A stretch of 64,000 nt of DNA from Pyronema omphalodes (lineage: Eukaryota; Ascomycota; Pezizomycetes; Pezizales; Pyronemataceae), in NCBI GenBank assembly GCA_024516155.1, contig JAJJXM010000039.1:62001-126000 (forward strand), given 5' to 3'. A program made the position numbers and the translations under genes. The notes below the pieces were generated by a model. The model was not told where the DNA came from. It made no database searches and saw only the letters and a list, made by a program, of their open reading frames with translations. Of the stretch, positions 42,907 through 51,948 are shown in pieces. Positions within the stretch are counted from its first letter, which is position 1. Each line of letters starts with the position of its first letter.

Positions 42907-43671
42907 AGGACATCGATGGATTGGGCGAGGGCGGCTCTGCTGAGGCGGTCGGTCTGGAGGCGTTTGACGTTTGCAGAGACGGGCGTGGAGTCTGCGGCGA
43001 TGTGGTGAGAATGGGCGGTGGAGGCGGCGGGGCGTTTTTTTCCGTTTCCCGGTGGTTTGTTGAATGGTGTATTTAGAGTTGTTGTTGCTCAGTTGATCGG
43101 GGGTGTCAAGGTTGTCAGGAGGGGTTCTTTGTTGTGGGGTGTTTTGGGTGGGGCGGTGGTGGCGTTGCGAGAAGTTGGCGTTGGGGAGCTGTCTCAGGGA
43201 GACGCCTCGTCGTCACTGGAGTCCTCGCTGACGTCAGAGCACGTGTCTTGGTGCATTTCAACGTCGGACGCATCGGACTCATGCGGCTCTGCATTAGCGT
43301 GTTTTGCCTTCACGGGCGCCCGAGGGGGTTCTTTATCGGGGGGGAGAGGTGTTGTTTCTCCACAACGGAGGATCGGGTAGGAATCGGAATTTCGGAGTAC
43401 GTTTGTGTGCCGGTAGCGACGAATAATCCGCGTTGGAATGGCTGATTTTCATGGTTGTGGGGTGAAGGTGTTGATGGAACCGGTTCGCGGGGCGTTTCTC
43501 AGGGACCTGAAAAACTTTTTTTCGCTGAAAACTCGACGAAAACAGAGGGCCTGGTCTGGAAAAACTGCGAATGGGTAAATTGGGGCTGGCGAACAACACG
43601 CTGCAATAAAATGTCGCGATTTCGGTGTGGTTGTTGAAAAGGCCGGGGGGTCTCTCTTTGCTGGGTGGTGT

Positions 43672-44200
43672 GCCCGGATGTCCCATGGTGGGAGGGTCGT
43701 GGTGATCTTGTAGTAGTTTTAGGCATAATTTGTCCAGCGCGGGACGTAGAAACAATCCCGATACTACAATCGGTTTCTAACGTGGAACAGTCGGCGAGTG
43801 AAATGTCTTTCCAGATTTGTGTTCCGTCTTCCAGCATTCCCAACACTCGGTTCGGGAATGAATCTGTCTTGTATCCCTCCTTAAACAGGAGGTCCACTTC
43901 AGAGGGTGCCAGCCTCATGGGCACTATGATGCACAATTGGAAATTTTGTGGCGTCAGGACAGCTTGTTGATTTGCTGGTATGCGTTCGTCTCCTTCTCCT
44001 GGGAGATTGGCGGCTCCTCTCGTCAAGGCATCTGGTTTCCCTCCCAACGTCCCAGGTCAGTAGGTGATCACGAAGTTGTATCGCGACAGGAATTCGGATC
44101 AACGTGCTTGACATCTGTTTAGTAGTTTCGTTCTCATGAAATATTCCAGATTCTTGTGATCTGTGAGTACTTTTATCAGAAAGGCGGAGCTCTCCAAGTG
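43672..44200 (-). pseudogene. Gypsy-1-type pol fragment (RNase H end to integrase start)
   Basis: Reverse-strand scrap corresponding to about 6310-6840 of Gypsy-1: [58 protein letters not shown] and, at its end, GTSGH of the integrase zinc region. It is the oldest layer here: LINE-D begins at its left end and LINE-G's 3' tail at its right end. Confidence 0.88.
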
Positions 44201-44945
44201 GGCATTTATTTATTTCTTTATTTATTTATCCATACACGCATCCAACCTTAGGGTTATGGCGGAATCTACAATTTACATACAATGTCAAGGACCTGGGTGT
44301 AATGCCAGGTCCCCACTGGGTAAGCCCCAGAGCTGTCAGAGGTTTTTGGGAGTGTAGTCTCCCATTTTTCTTGTGCCTTAGTCCATCTCGCGTCGGCAGT
44401 TCCAGGAGCCTTGTTCACTCAGGGGCCACCACGCCGGGTCGTTCCCCTCTATCCTCCACCCTTCCCCACCCATTTTTAGCCATTTTCCCGCCTTTATTTC
44501 CTCCACAGACCAAAACATAACAGAAAAGCAAAGAAAAAAATAACTCCACCGGGCCACCACCTCTCCTCTTTCCCCTCTCCGCCACTCCGTCTACTCCTGC
44601 CCTTCTCCCTACTTCCCTCAACTCCATTCCGCCCTCGCCGTGCTCCCCTCGTCCCCTGTGTCTCCTCCGCGTCATCATCTCTCACTCGTCCCCGTCCCCA
44701 CTCCTCCTCCCCCGCGCTCCTCGTCTCCCCGCCTCCGCCGTCTCCCCTCTTCCCCGGACACCCCCATACGACACAGTAGAAAAAACAAGAAAAGTAACCA
44801 GCTACCATCCCCCGTTGCTCCTCCCATTGCCCCCTGTCTCGTCCGCTTCCTCTCGCCTCCTTCCCTCCTGCTTCCCCCGAAGTACCTATGTATATTATTT
44901 TATAATGTTATTGTTAATTTTTTTTTTTTTTTTTTTTTTTTTTTC
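44201..44945 (-). other. LINE-G 3' UTR: poly(A) tract, G/A-rich region, stem-loop module, ATAA tail
   Basis: From the ORF2 stop (44948-44946): a 27-base poly(A) tract on the element strand (T-run 44918-44944), about 400 bases of G/A-rich sequence (44516-44917), the conserved module (44233-44515) with stem-loop GGACCTGG/CCAGGTCC (44289-44312), and an ATAA-type tail (44201-44232). No gene is seen. Confidence 0.8.
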
Positions 44946-46773
44946 TTAGTTGTTTTGGGTGTTCGCGTGCTCGTCCGTTAGGTCCAGCAGCTTCCCCAGC
45001 CAGTGGTCAGTGTGGGAGGAGAGTCCTCCTCAGCGGGGAGGGTACTTAGCTTCGTGTGCGCCCATTCGGCGGTCGCGACTTTGTCGGAGATCATGGTTGC
45101 GAGGGCCTTGGTGCCAGCGGTGGTGTAGAGGATGGTGGGGAGTGTCAGTTGTCGTCGTCGTGGGAGTTTGAGTATTCGGCGAAGTTCAGTCCGCTGCGTG
45201 GTGTACTGTGGGCAAGATAGTAGGAGGTGTTTGGGGGTCTGTTGGGGGTGCATGGGGCATGGGCAGGAGCGGGAGGGGTAACGATCGGTGGGGGGGTGTG
45301 CTAGGCAATCCAGGAAATACCCGTGGCCGGTTCGAAGTCCCAGTATGGTCGTGGAAATCTTCCCCGGGTGGGAGGTATAAGCGGGATCGGGGCGTCAATG
45401 GTGGGGGGCATCGTAGGTTTTAGGCTTCTTAGCTGAGGTGTACCAGTTGATCCAGTCGGTGATAAATTGCTCCCGGACTTGCCGTCGGATCCAAGACAGG
45501 GAGACTGGGGGCAGCGCGGTGGGGGTGAGGGAGGTTGCTCTCTTTGCGGAGGAGGTCGGCGGAGTTGTTGCCGGGTATGTTGGTGTGTCCCGGGACCCAA
45601 TGCAGGGTGACTGTTGTTTGTTGGGCGGAGGAAGGAGGCTATTTCGTAAATTGAGAGAGCGAGTTCCTGTCCCGGGCCGTACGTGGTGCGGGAGGCGCAA
45701 AGGATCGCTGCCTGGTTATCCGTGAATATGTGAATTCGGCGGCGGTAGAGGTTGTTGAGTCGGAGGATTTTTAGGCAGCTCTCGAGGCAGTCGTGGATGG
45801 CGCGCAGCTCCGCATCGAAGACTTCCGTCGTGTCGCCCATGGGGATGATTTCGTCGAGTCGGCGCGGTAACCCGTCTGTAATACTATATCCCGCGCCGGT
45901 GTGACCTTCCAGCTGGGATCCGTCCCTGTATGCGATGACGTTCGTTGTGTCGGTTCGTAGGGTGTCAACGAGTTTGGTGTGTTCGACGGCCGCATAGATC
46001 TTGGGAAGGGGCAAGATTGACGTTGGGATGGGGTTGCGGCGCCACGGGGCGCGGTTTGGGCCAGCCGTATTCTCGATATCGTCATCGGGTAGCACCCATC
46101 TGCCTACTGATCGTAGCATACTGACGAGACGGAACGGGGCGTCACCGGGGGACTGCCAGGGGTGGTCGTATTCGTAGGGGTTGCATATGGAAGTGTGGAG
46201 GTGTAGGGGCACGGGGAAGGAGGAGGGGCAACGTTTCACAACGCGGTGGTGAGGGGGGGGGAGAGAGGAGACGCCGGACGTATTTCCGGGTGCGGTGTTG
46301 CAAGCGGACTGAAACGGGGGGTATGGCGGCTTCATTGTGGAGGGCGATTATCGGTGTCGAGTGGAATGCGTTTAGGATTCGTGGGCGGGCTGAGTTTTGT
46401 TGGGTTTGAATGAGGTTGGCGAGAGTTTTTTGGCCCGTCCACCAGATCTCAGAGCCGAAGTCGGACCTAGAAATGACGCACGCGATGTAAAGTACGAGTG
46501 GCTGAGGGGGCCAAACCTGTCTCGTGACGCACTAGGCTTCGGAGGGCGTTGAGAGATCTAGCAGCGGCCGTTAGTCTAATTTTTACATGATGTACAAAGG
46601 AAAGTTTTCTGTCGAAGTAAATCCCGATCCATTCGACTACGTCTGTTTTTCCTCCTCTTGACCGGGGTCACCACCGTGCCGTTTGGAAGACGGACGTTGA
46701 CTCCTTCTGTCAGATTGTCAGTGCGCGAGCGGTGAAAGTGTAACAACTCTGACTTGGAATCATCGAAGGCTAC
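44946..46773 (-). pseudogene. LINE-G ORF2 C-terminal part: RT thumb, RNase H, C-terminus
   Basis: RT end: AFDDSKSELLHFHRSRTDN and VNVRLPNGTVVTP (about 46773-46660). RNase H: AYRDGSQLEGHTGAGYSITD (about 45935-45875), EVFDAELRAIHDCLES (about 45825-45780), a FTDNQAAIL block (about 45730-45705) and the WVPGH-type block near 45600. A cysteine-containing C-terminal part and LLDLTDEHANTQNN precede the TAA at 44946. It has frameshifts near 46660, 46330, 45700 and 44990. Counterpart of 316-2263 in LINE-A. Confidence 0.83.
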
Positions 46774-46904
46774 TGTCACGGCTCGAGAATTATTACCTTC
46801 CACCTCCTCGTCATTCATTCACCTATTATCATTCGCTTCATTATTCAGCACTCGTTTGTTTATTTATTTCTATTATCCTTCGGTCTTCGATCATCACTCG
46901 TCAC

Positions 46905-47400
46905 TCGCCTGGGTTAGGGTTACGCTCAATTCCCAAATTGTCAAAAAGGTCACGTGACTTACCCCCAGGGTTAGGGGTCTGCTCGGATCCCTTTTCGGAA
47001 ATTCCATACCTACGGTCTACCGATCATCTTATCCGATTAGATAAGATCGGTCACGTGTTTCTAATCAGTAGTAGATCAGTATGCACGCGCACTGGTCTAC
47101 TAATGTGCGCACACGTGACTAGGGCTAGGGCACGATCATCTTATTGATAAGATAAGATCTAGTCATGTGACCTTATCAGTATTGCACCATCTTTCCAATC
47201 GCAGCTGATCTGGATTCACGTGACTAGGGTTAGGGTTGCACCCACACGCACACAAACTAGGGTTAAATTTGTGACAGTACGGGCACAGCTAGGGCTAGGG
47301 TTATGGACGCACGCGCACGATTAGGGTTCCGGAAGCGCGCGCGTGACTACGCTTAGGGTTACGCTAGCGCGCACGCGAGTTACGCTAACGAGCACGCGAT
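46905..47400 (+). promoter_or_regulatory. Cluster of TTAGGG-like, CACGTG and GATAAG motifs in the U3 part of the solo LTR
   Basis: About eight blocks of AGGGTTAGGG or AGGGCTAGGG type (near 46913, 46972, 47122, 47224, 47264, 47292, 47320, 47349) alternate with CACGTGA-type E-boxes (46952, 47052, 47112, 47218; CATGTGAC at 47166). Opposed GATAAG sites lie at about 47028-47045 and 47140-47157. These are known binding motifs of Tbf1/telobox, bHLH (Cbf1-like) and GATA factors in fungi. They lie upstream of the TATA box at 47541. Role inferred. Confidence 0.5.
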
Positions 47401-47595
47401 GTAGCTGTGCACGCAAACACGCTCATTTGGTACGAACTCGTTAGCGCGTCTAGAACGCGCAACCGCGACCGCGTTGTTTACTTAGTTATTTTTCGGGAAA
47501 AATCTGCAAATAGTGGCTCGGCGTGTAAGGAGGAAAAATTGTATATAAGAGGATTGTTTCTTTGTTTGTTTATTTTGTTTTTCTTTTCTCCTTAC

Positions 47596-47910
47596 TACGG
47601 CAATGCATTTGTACATGGAGGGCCAAAAGAATCTAGCCACAAAACCAACACTCCATGCACGTCGCATGCACAACATCCAACAAGTGCACCTTCCACTACC
47701 CATCACCTACAAGCCACAAGCACCGCTGACTAAACCACAGGCTGTGGCGCTCCCTAAAATCGGAAGCGCGCAGAAAGTACATTTGTTATCTAAATGGCAC
47801 AGGATATTGTTGAGTGCAAATAGAAACAATATACAACAGTCGAATTGATGATACCGATATTTTAAAGCGCACATAACACAGTAGTTAGAAAAAATGAATA
47901 GAAAGGCAGT
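47596..47910 (+). repeat. Left inverted arm of the long-TIR element
   Basis: Matches the reverse complement of 48945-49250 with interruptions, strongest over the first ~165 bases (for example GGAGGGCCAAAAGAAT, CGCATGCACAACATCCAACA). It contains AGTGCAAATAGAAACA and AAGCGCACATAACACAG. Confidence 0.7.
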
Positions 47911-48335
47911 AATGCTACAGAACATTTTGTATAACAGCGGGTATAAAAGTAAATAATAATCAGTAAAATGTAGAGATTCTCTTGGGTTCGGGGCTAAGAG
48001 TAAGATATTAGAGAATTAGAGGTATTACTGTTTGTACCACTGGCAGAGAAGGAATCAAGACCGTAATGTTGTGAATATGGCTTAAAACAAACAATAAAGT
48101 CATCATCAGTATGGTTCTTGCTTTCATTTTTCTTTATTTTGTCTTTTCTCTACAGATTTTTGCTTATGTCCGTGAAGATCTCTTTAGCTCCTTGAATAGG
48201 TAAATCTTGATATGTATGTCACAAAACTTTCGAAACACACCACACATATAGAATTAGCATTGATCTCGCATTCAAAAGAATCACATAAAGCATTCTGGAT
48301 TAAAAAAAGCCCCTAAATGTAAAACCTTAAAATAG

Positions 48336-48505
48336 TGTTGAAAACGGACCGGTCATGTTGAATAGTCAACATGACAAGGATATATTGAAACAGCCATGTC
48401 CGTACTGGTCATGTTGCTTGGAGGAGTACGGTTCCCAGTATATAAACTGTAGTTAGAACCGTTCATTCATAATAATCTAACTAACTTCACAAACTCAGTT
48501 TAATA
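48336..48505 (+). repeat. Probable solo copia-type LTR, 170 bp
   Basis: TGTTGAAAACGG to CAGTTTAATA, flanked by AATAG (48331-48335 and 48506-48510). It has a TATA box TATATAAA (48439-48446) and an internal inverted repeat CATGTTGA-ATAG-TCAACATG. Length and TGTTGAA start fit copia LTRs; the end (ATA, not ACA) is atypical, so the call is moderate. Confidence 0.55.
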
Positions 48506-48944
48506 AATAGCTTATGATGTTACAGAGAAAAAAATGATTTCAACGTCAATCCAATTAAAACGCCTCGCATTTCCCTTCCTTCGATCGCCACTAAATCATT
48601 CCACTATGTATATACAGTGAAGAAAGTAAGCATTAAATATACATGGAGCAGCCGGTTCTCAAGGCAATCAAACGTGACATCATTCCATTGCTAAAAGAAA
48701 AGTCTGTTGTTTCTATGAAGTTTCAATAAGTGCTGTGGTGTTTCTATGGGAGAAAAACTACCATAGCTCAGAAGATCAGCAAGAAAAGTTTTTTTCCACT
48801 CCATTCATCTACTATTCTTAGGGCTGTAATATAAAATCTCATCCTGCATCACTTCATTTGCATTCATTCATCGTACATCGCTTTATCTGCGCTCATAGAA
48901 TATTCTGTTCGATCTAAATCACCACTATCTCAACAGCCACTGCA

Positions 48945-49250
48945 GAAACGTCCATCAATTTTTTTTCATGACAACTGTGTTATTTGCGCTTTATAGTCTT
49001 GATGTCTTTTACTTAACAATTGTTTGATTTACGCTTAAGAATATTTTGTGTCATTTGGATTACCACTATATGTAATGCGCGTTTCCGTGGTTTAGTCAGC
49101 GGTGTGGTATGGTTGGGGCAACGGTGTCTGTGGCTGGTGGGTGGTAGTGCCCAAAAGTGCACTTGTTGGATGTTGTGCATGCGACATACATCTGGTGTTG
49201 GTTCGGTGGCAAAATTCTTTTGGCCCTCCATGTACAAATGCATTGCCGTA
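48945..49250 (-). repeat. Right inverted arm of the long-TIR element
   Basis: Inverse of 47596-47910. Subterminal motifs on the minus strand: AAGCGTAAATCAAACA and AAGCGCAAATAACACAG; a further GAGCGCAGATAAAGCGA lies just inside (about 48875-48895). Confidence 0.7.
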
Positions 49251-49528
49251 CTTACACAGTTATTTGTTTATGTACAAATTCAAATACTTTGTCGATCTTT
49301 GTTTACGTCCTCGTTTTCGTCCCCATCTTTGGATCTCTTTGTCCCTTGAAATCTTTGTTTATTTCCTTAACTTCTGAACACCGAAATCTCTAAGTTGATG
49401 CTCGACACAGCTTAAGAGTTTCTAACGTTGAAGTTGTTATAAGGTTATCTTCATTGAACTCAAGAGTGAATAATTGAGAAGAGCCCTCAGGTTCTCCGTC
49501 AGCTATGTCTCCCTTGTTCGCCGTTACA

Positions 49529-49899
49529 GCTACTGCGTTTTGCAGCGCCCAGGGAAAGGCGGTTCGTGCGGCGGATTCTAGTTCCCTGGCGTTGTCCTCT
49601 CTGGAGCGGCCGTGTGCAACAAGGGCGACGTCGTCCATGTAGCTGGGTGTCCAAAGTGTGGGGTGGGCATTCTGCAGGGCGTCGAAGAGGGGTCGGAGAT
49701 AGATAAGGAAAAGGATTGGAAACGCCGGGGAGCCTAGAGGGATGCCGGTTCTGATTGATCGCTGGGTGTCTGTTCTGCTGTCCAACGAGAGGGCGGTGGA
49801 ACGGTCGTTCAAGAAGGCGGAGCACCACGTGGTCATTGCTTGGGAGCAGCCTAGTGTGCGAATCGTCGCGAGCAGTCTGTCCGAAGAGATGTTGTCGAA
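49529..49899 (-). pseudogene. LINE-G ORF2: RT palm
   Basis: From 49899 downward: DNISSDRLLATIRTLGCSQAM, TTWCSAFLNDRSTALSLDS, RTGIPLGSPAFPILFLIYLRP, PSYMDDVALVAHGRS (the RT active site, about 49640-49595) and ARTAFPWALQNAVAV up to the solo LTR. The PQG motif of RTs reads PLG here. The frame is open across this piece. Gypsy-2 copy 2 is inserted just before DN. Confidence 0.85.
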
Positions 49900-50697
49900 T
49901 ATCAGAATCCGTATCCACGGTTACTGACGACAGGCAGCGCGGGGTTTTCGGCGGACGAGGAGGGGCGGCGGCGGGTTAGGTAAGGCTGGTAAGTTGGGGA
50001 AGGGTAAGGGTTTGTGGGCTTGGGAAATCACAGGTGAGTTTGGCGAAATGGGATATCACAAGGGAACTTTTGTAGATAGGATTGTGGTAAATAGAAACTT
50101 GATTGCGTGAAGAAATAAACTACATACAAATTTCCTCCTCTTATACTTGTTCCTTCATGACTCGTGACTCAGCATTCTCCGCCTGCGGAGAATGCTCCTA
50201 TGCTAACCGCCGTGATAACTACATACATGACCAAACATTCCCCAACATTGCCAACCGCCGTAATTCCAAATAATAAAGCAAGATAACTAAAACGCCGCGT
50301 AATTCCCAAATAACAATAACAAGGAAAGAGTACATACCAGAAGAGATAACTACCGGCTAACCGCCGTGATTCCAAAATAGCAAAGAAAGAGTACATACCG
50401 AAAGAGATAACTCCTGGCGAACCGCCGTGATTCCAAATAGTAAAGAAAGAGTACATACCAAAAGAGAGAAGTAAACGATTCCAACATTTTCCTAGCCGCC
50501 GTGATAACCTAAAAGAATCCAAATAAGAAATAACTCCGAACATATGAAATCCTCGGCAAGGGGCCCAGCCCCTTGCCCTAACCCTATCCCTTCACTTCAT
50601 GACAGCGTAGCAGGTTGCTAGGGTGATGACGATCACCCATAGCCCTGCGGTGGTGACGGCGGAGGCCAGGAGCATGTCAACGGGAAGCGTTGTGACA
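49900..50697 (-). repeat. Gypsy-2 copy 2, 3' LTR
   Basis: 798 bp with several private indels. It keeps the palindrome, tandem repeats and post-stop hairpin. Confidence 0.92.
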
Positions 50698-51664
50698 TAA
50701 GCCCCCCCCTCCAGGCCGAGACTCCGGCGAGGCCGTTGGCAGTCACTTAACGCGGGCCCTCCGGATGGGGGACCGTCCCCGATACTGCTTTCCCCTACGT
50801 CGGCGACGTACGACGTCCTGGGTGATGTCCTCGAGGACATAAGGCGGTATTTGCTCTTTTGGTGTCCTAAGGGGGGCGCCGTTATTTGTTCTTGTTGGTG
50901 CCCTGAGGAGAACGGGGGTATTTGATCTTGTTGGGTGCCCTGAGGCGGGGGGCTCCGGGGATCCGAACAAGGGGCGGACGTCAGGTCGTGGTTGGTCGGT
51001 AGTCGACGGTGGGGGAGACGCTGTTCCGGCTCCGCTGTCCTGATAGAAAGACAGGTTGATCGCCACCTTCTCGTGGTCCGAGGGTCCCGTCATCATAATC
51101 ACTGGAGTTGGTGTCGAATCGTAGGGATGGTGGAGTCCTCCGATTCCAGTTCGCGGGGACGGGGTGGTTCGGTTTCCTGGTTTTCCGTAGGGACGGGGAG
51201 GCTCCTTTCCTGTCCCGGGCTCGTCCTTGGCGGGTGGTATCGTTGCCGGGGTCTCCGTGGGGGGTTTCCATCCTCTGATACCGCATCTCTGGTCGTGTCC
51301 GTCCTTGTTGACCAGAAATTTACACACATTGCAGAGTCTCTTTCCTTTCTGCCATGCCTTGCAGGCCTTTTGCGGGTCCATCATTCGATGTGGGATCACC
51401 CCATTCTAACTCGGGGTCATGTAGCTGCCCGCAGCTACATGATTTTTTATGCGTGCCGCAATCGCTTGCGCCACCGCTGGGAAATGGTTGTTGTTTACTT
51501 CGATTGGAGGTGAATGGAGCAGGAGGTCGTTGTTGCAGAAACGACCAATGTAGTTCTGCGTGCGGGATCGTGGGGTGGGGGGATTTCTTTTCTGCCGGGG
51601 GAGTAGGGGTTCGGTACCAGCCCAAAGAGGACGGGGGGTCCTCGGAGTTCGTTCTGTCGTCCAT
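50592..51664 (-). pseudogene. Gypsy-2 copy 2 third gene, frameshifted
   Basis: Counterpart of 26928-27995. It keeps the TAATG overlap with pol (51662-51666), the N-terminus MDDRTNSEDPPSSLGWYR, the CNVCKFLVNKDGHDQRC motif, and the LTR-encoded hydrophobic end (MLLASAVTTAGLWVIVITL). At least six indels break the frame, and Ser/Leu changes in the GHQQEQI repeats and their spacing are visible. Its existence shows the third gene belongs to the family rather than to one copy. Confidence 0.8.
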
Positions 51665-51818
51665 TACAGCTGTGGGGCAGGTTTATTCGGGTACCTGCGG
51701 TGGAATTGGGTGATGGCGTCGGGGGAGTTTTGGAAATTGTCGGCGGGGTACCAGGTCGTATCGGGGTCGTGGAAACCAGTCCACTTAACTCGATATTGTA
51801 TCTGACCCCGGTGGCGTC
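51664..51818 (-). pseudogene. Gypsy-2 copy 2 pol, chromodomain C-terminal half
   Basis: QIQYRVKWTGFHDPDTTWYPADNF to the pol stop. LINE-H is inserted between VDSRRHRG (57859 side) and this part, with a 12 bp duplication. Confidence 0.88.
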
Positions 51819-51948
51819 ACACACCACTTCGGCGCTAAATCAACGCCAACTTTCTCGCTTAAATTTCCTGATTAGGAAATCGTACAGAATTCTCACGGCC
51901 TCACCGCCCCACCCACCCACGGCCCTGGCCTCACCACGGCCCTCTGGC

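Larger units (their letters stand above)
40686..43671 (-). mobile_element. LINE-D: 5' part of a LINE-A-type element, split by an ORF2-less derivative
   Basis: Two pieces, 42907-43671 and 40686-40913, join across the inserted element at AGGACRTCGATGGATT. The 5' end lies near 43671 beside a Gypsy-1 pol scrap; the 3' side is cut by LINE-C near 40686. Only 5' UTR and ORF1 N-terminus remain. The ORF1 start codon seen in LINE-A and -B is lost (ATG changed to ATT near 43380), and the frame is broken repeatedly. The right piece keeps DTCSDVSEDSS-like acidic codons and the left one MFRHANQTTNDRINKAFKTIN. Confidence 0.8.
47596..49250. mobile_element. Long-TIR element, 1.66 kb, probably a non-autonomous DNA transposon
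   Basis: Begins TACGGCAATGCATTTG and ends with the inverse, CAAATGCATTGCCGTA. It is flanked by CTTAC on both sides (47591-47595 and 49251-49255). Imperfect inverted arms of about 300 bp (47596-47910 and 48945-49250) share recurring subterminal motifs like AAGCGCAAATAACACA. The interior (47911-48944) is AT-rich, unlike the surroundings, holds a solo LTR (48336-48505), and shows no recognisable transposase. Alternative: a TA-flanked element starting CGGCAATGC, or a foldback arrangement. Superfamily not assigned. Confidence 0.65.
46774..49528 (+). repeat. Solo LTR (about 1.1 kb) interrupted by a TIR element
   Basis: TGTCACGGCTCGAG at 46774 and CCGTTACA ending at 49528 are TG...CA termini flanked by a perfect 5 bp duplication GCTAC (46769-46773 and 49529-49533). 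Removal restores LINE-G RT coding (ALQNAVAV joined to AFDDSKSE). Without the inner element (47596-49250) it is about 1.1 kb. A TATA box (GTATATAAG, 47541-47549) favours the plus orientation. It is not related by eye to the other LTRs of the window. Confidence 0.75.

Noticed and set aside
46905..47400. Telomere or chromosome end suggested by TTAGGG motifs
   Set aside because: The motifs are degenerate and interspersed with other sequence, and the block lies inside an LTR with a target duplication in LINE-G, with sequence continuing on both sides.
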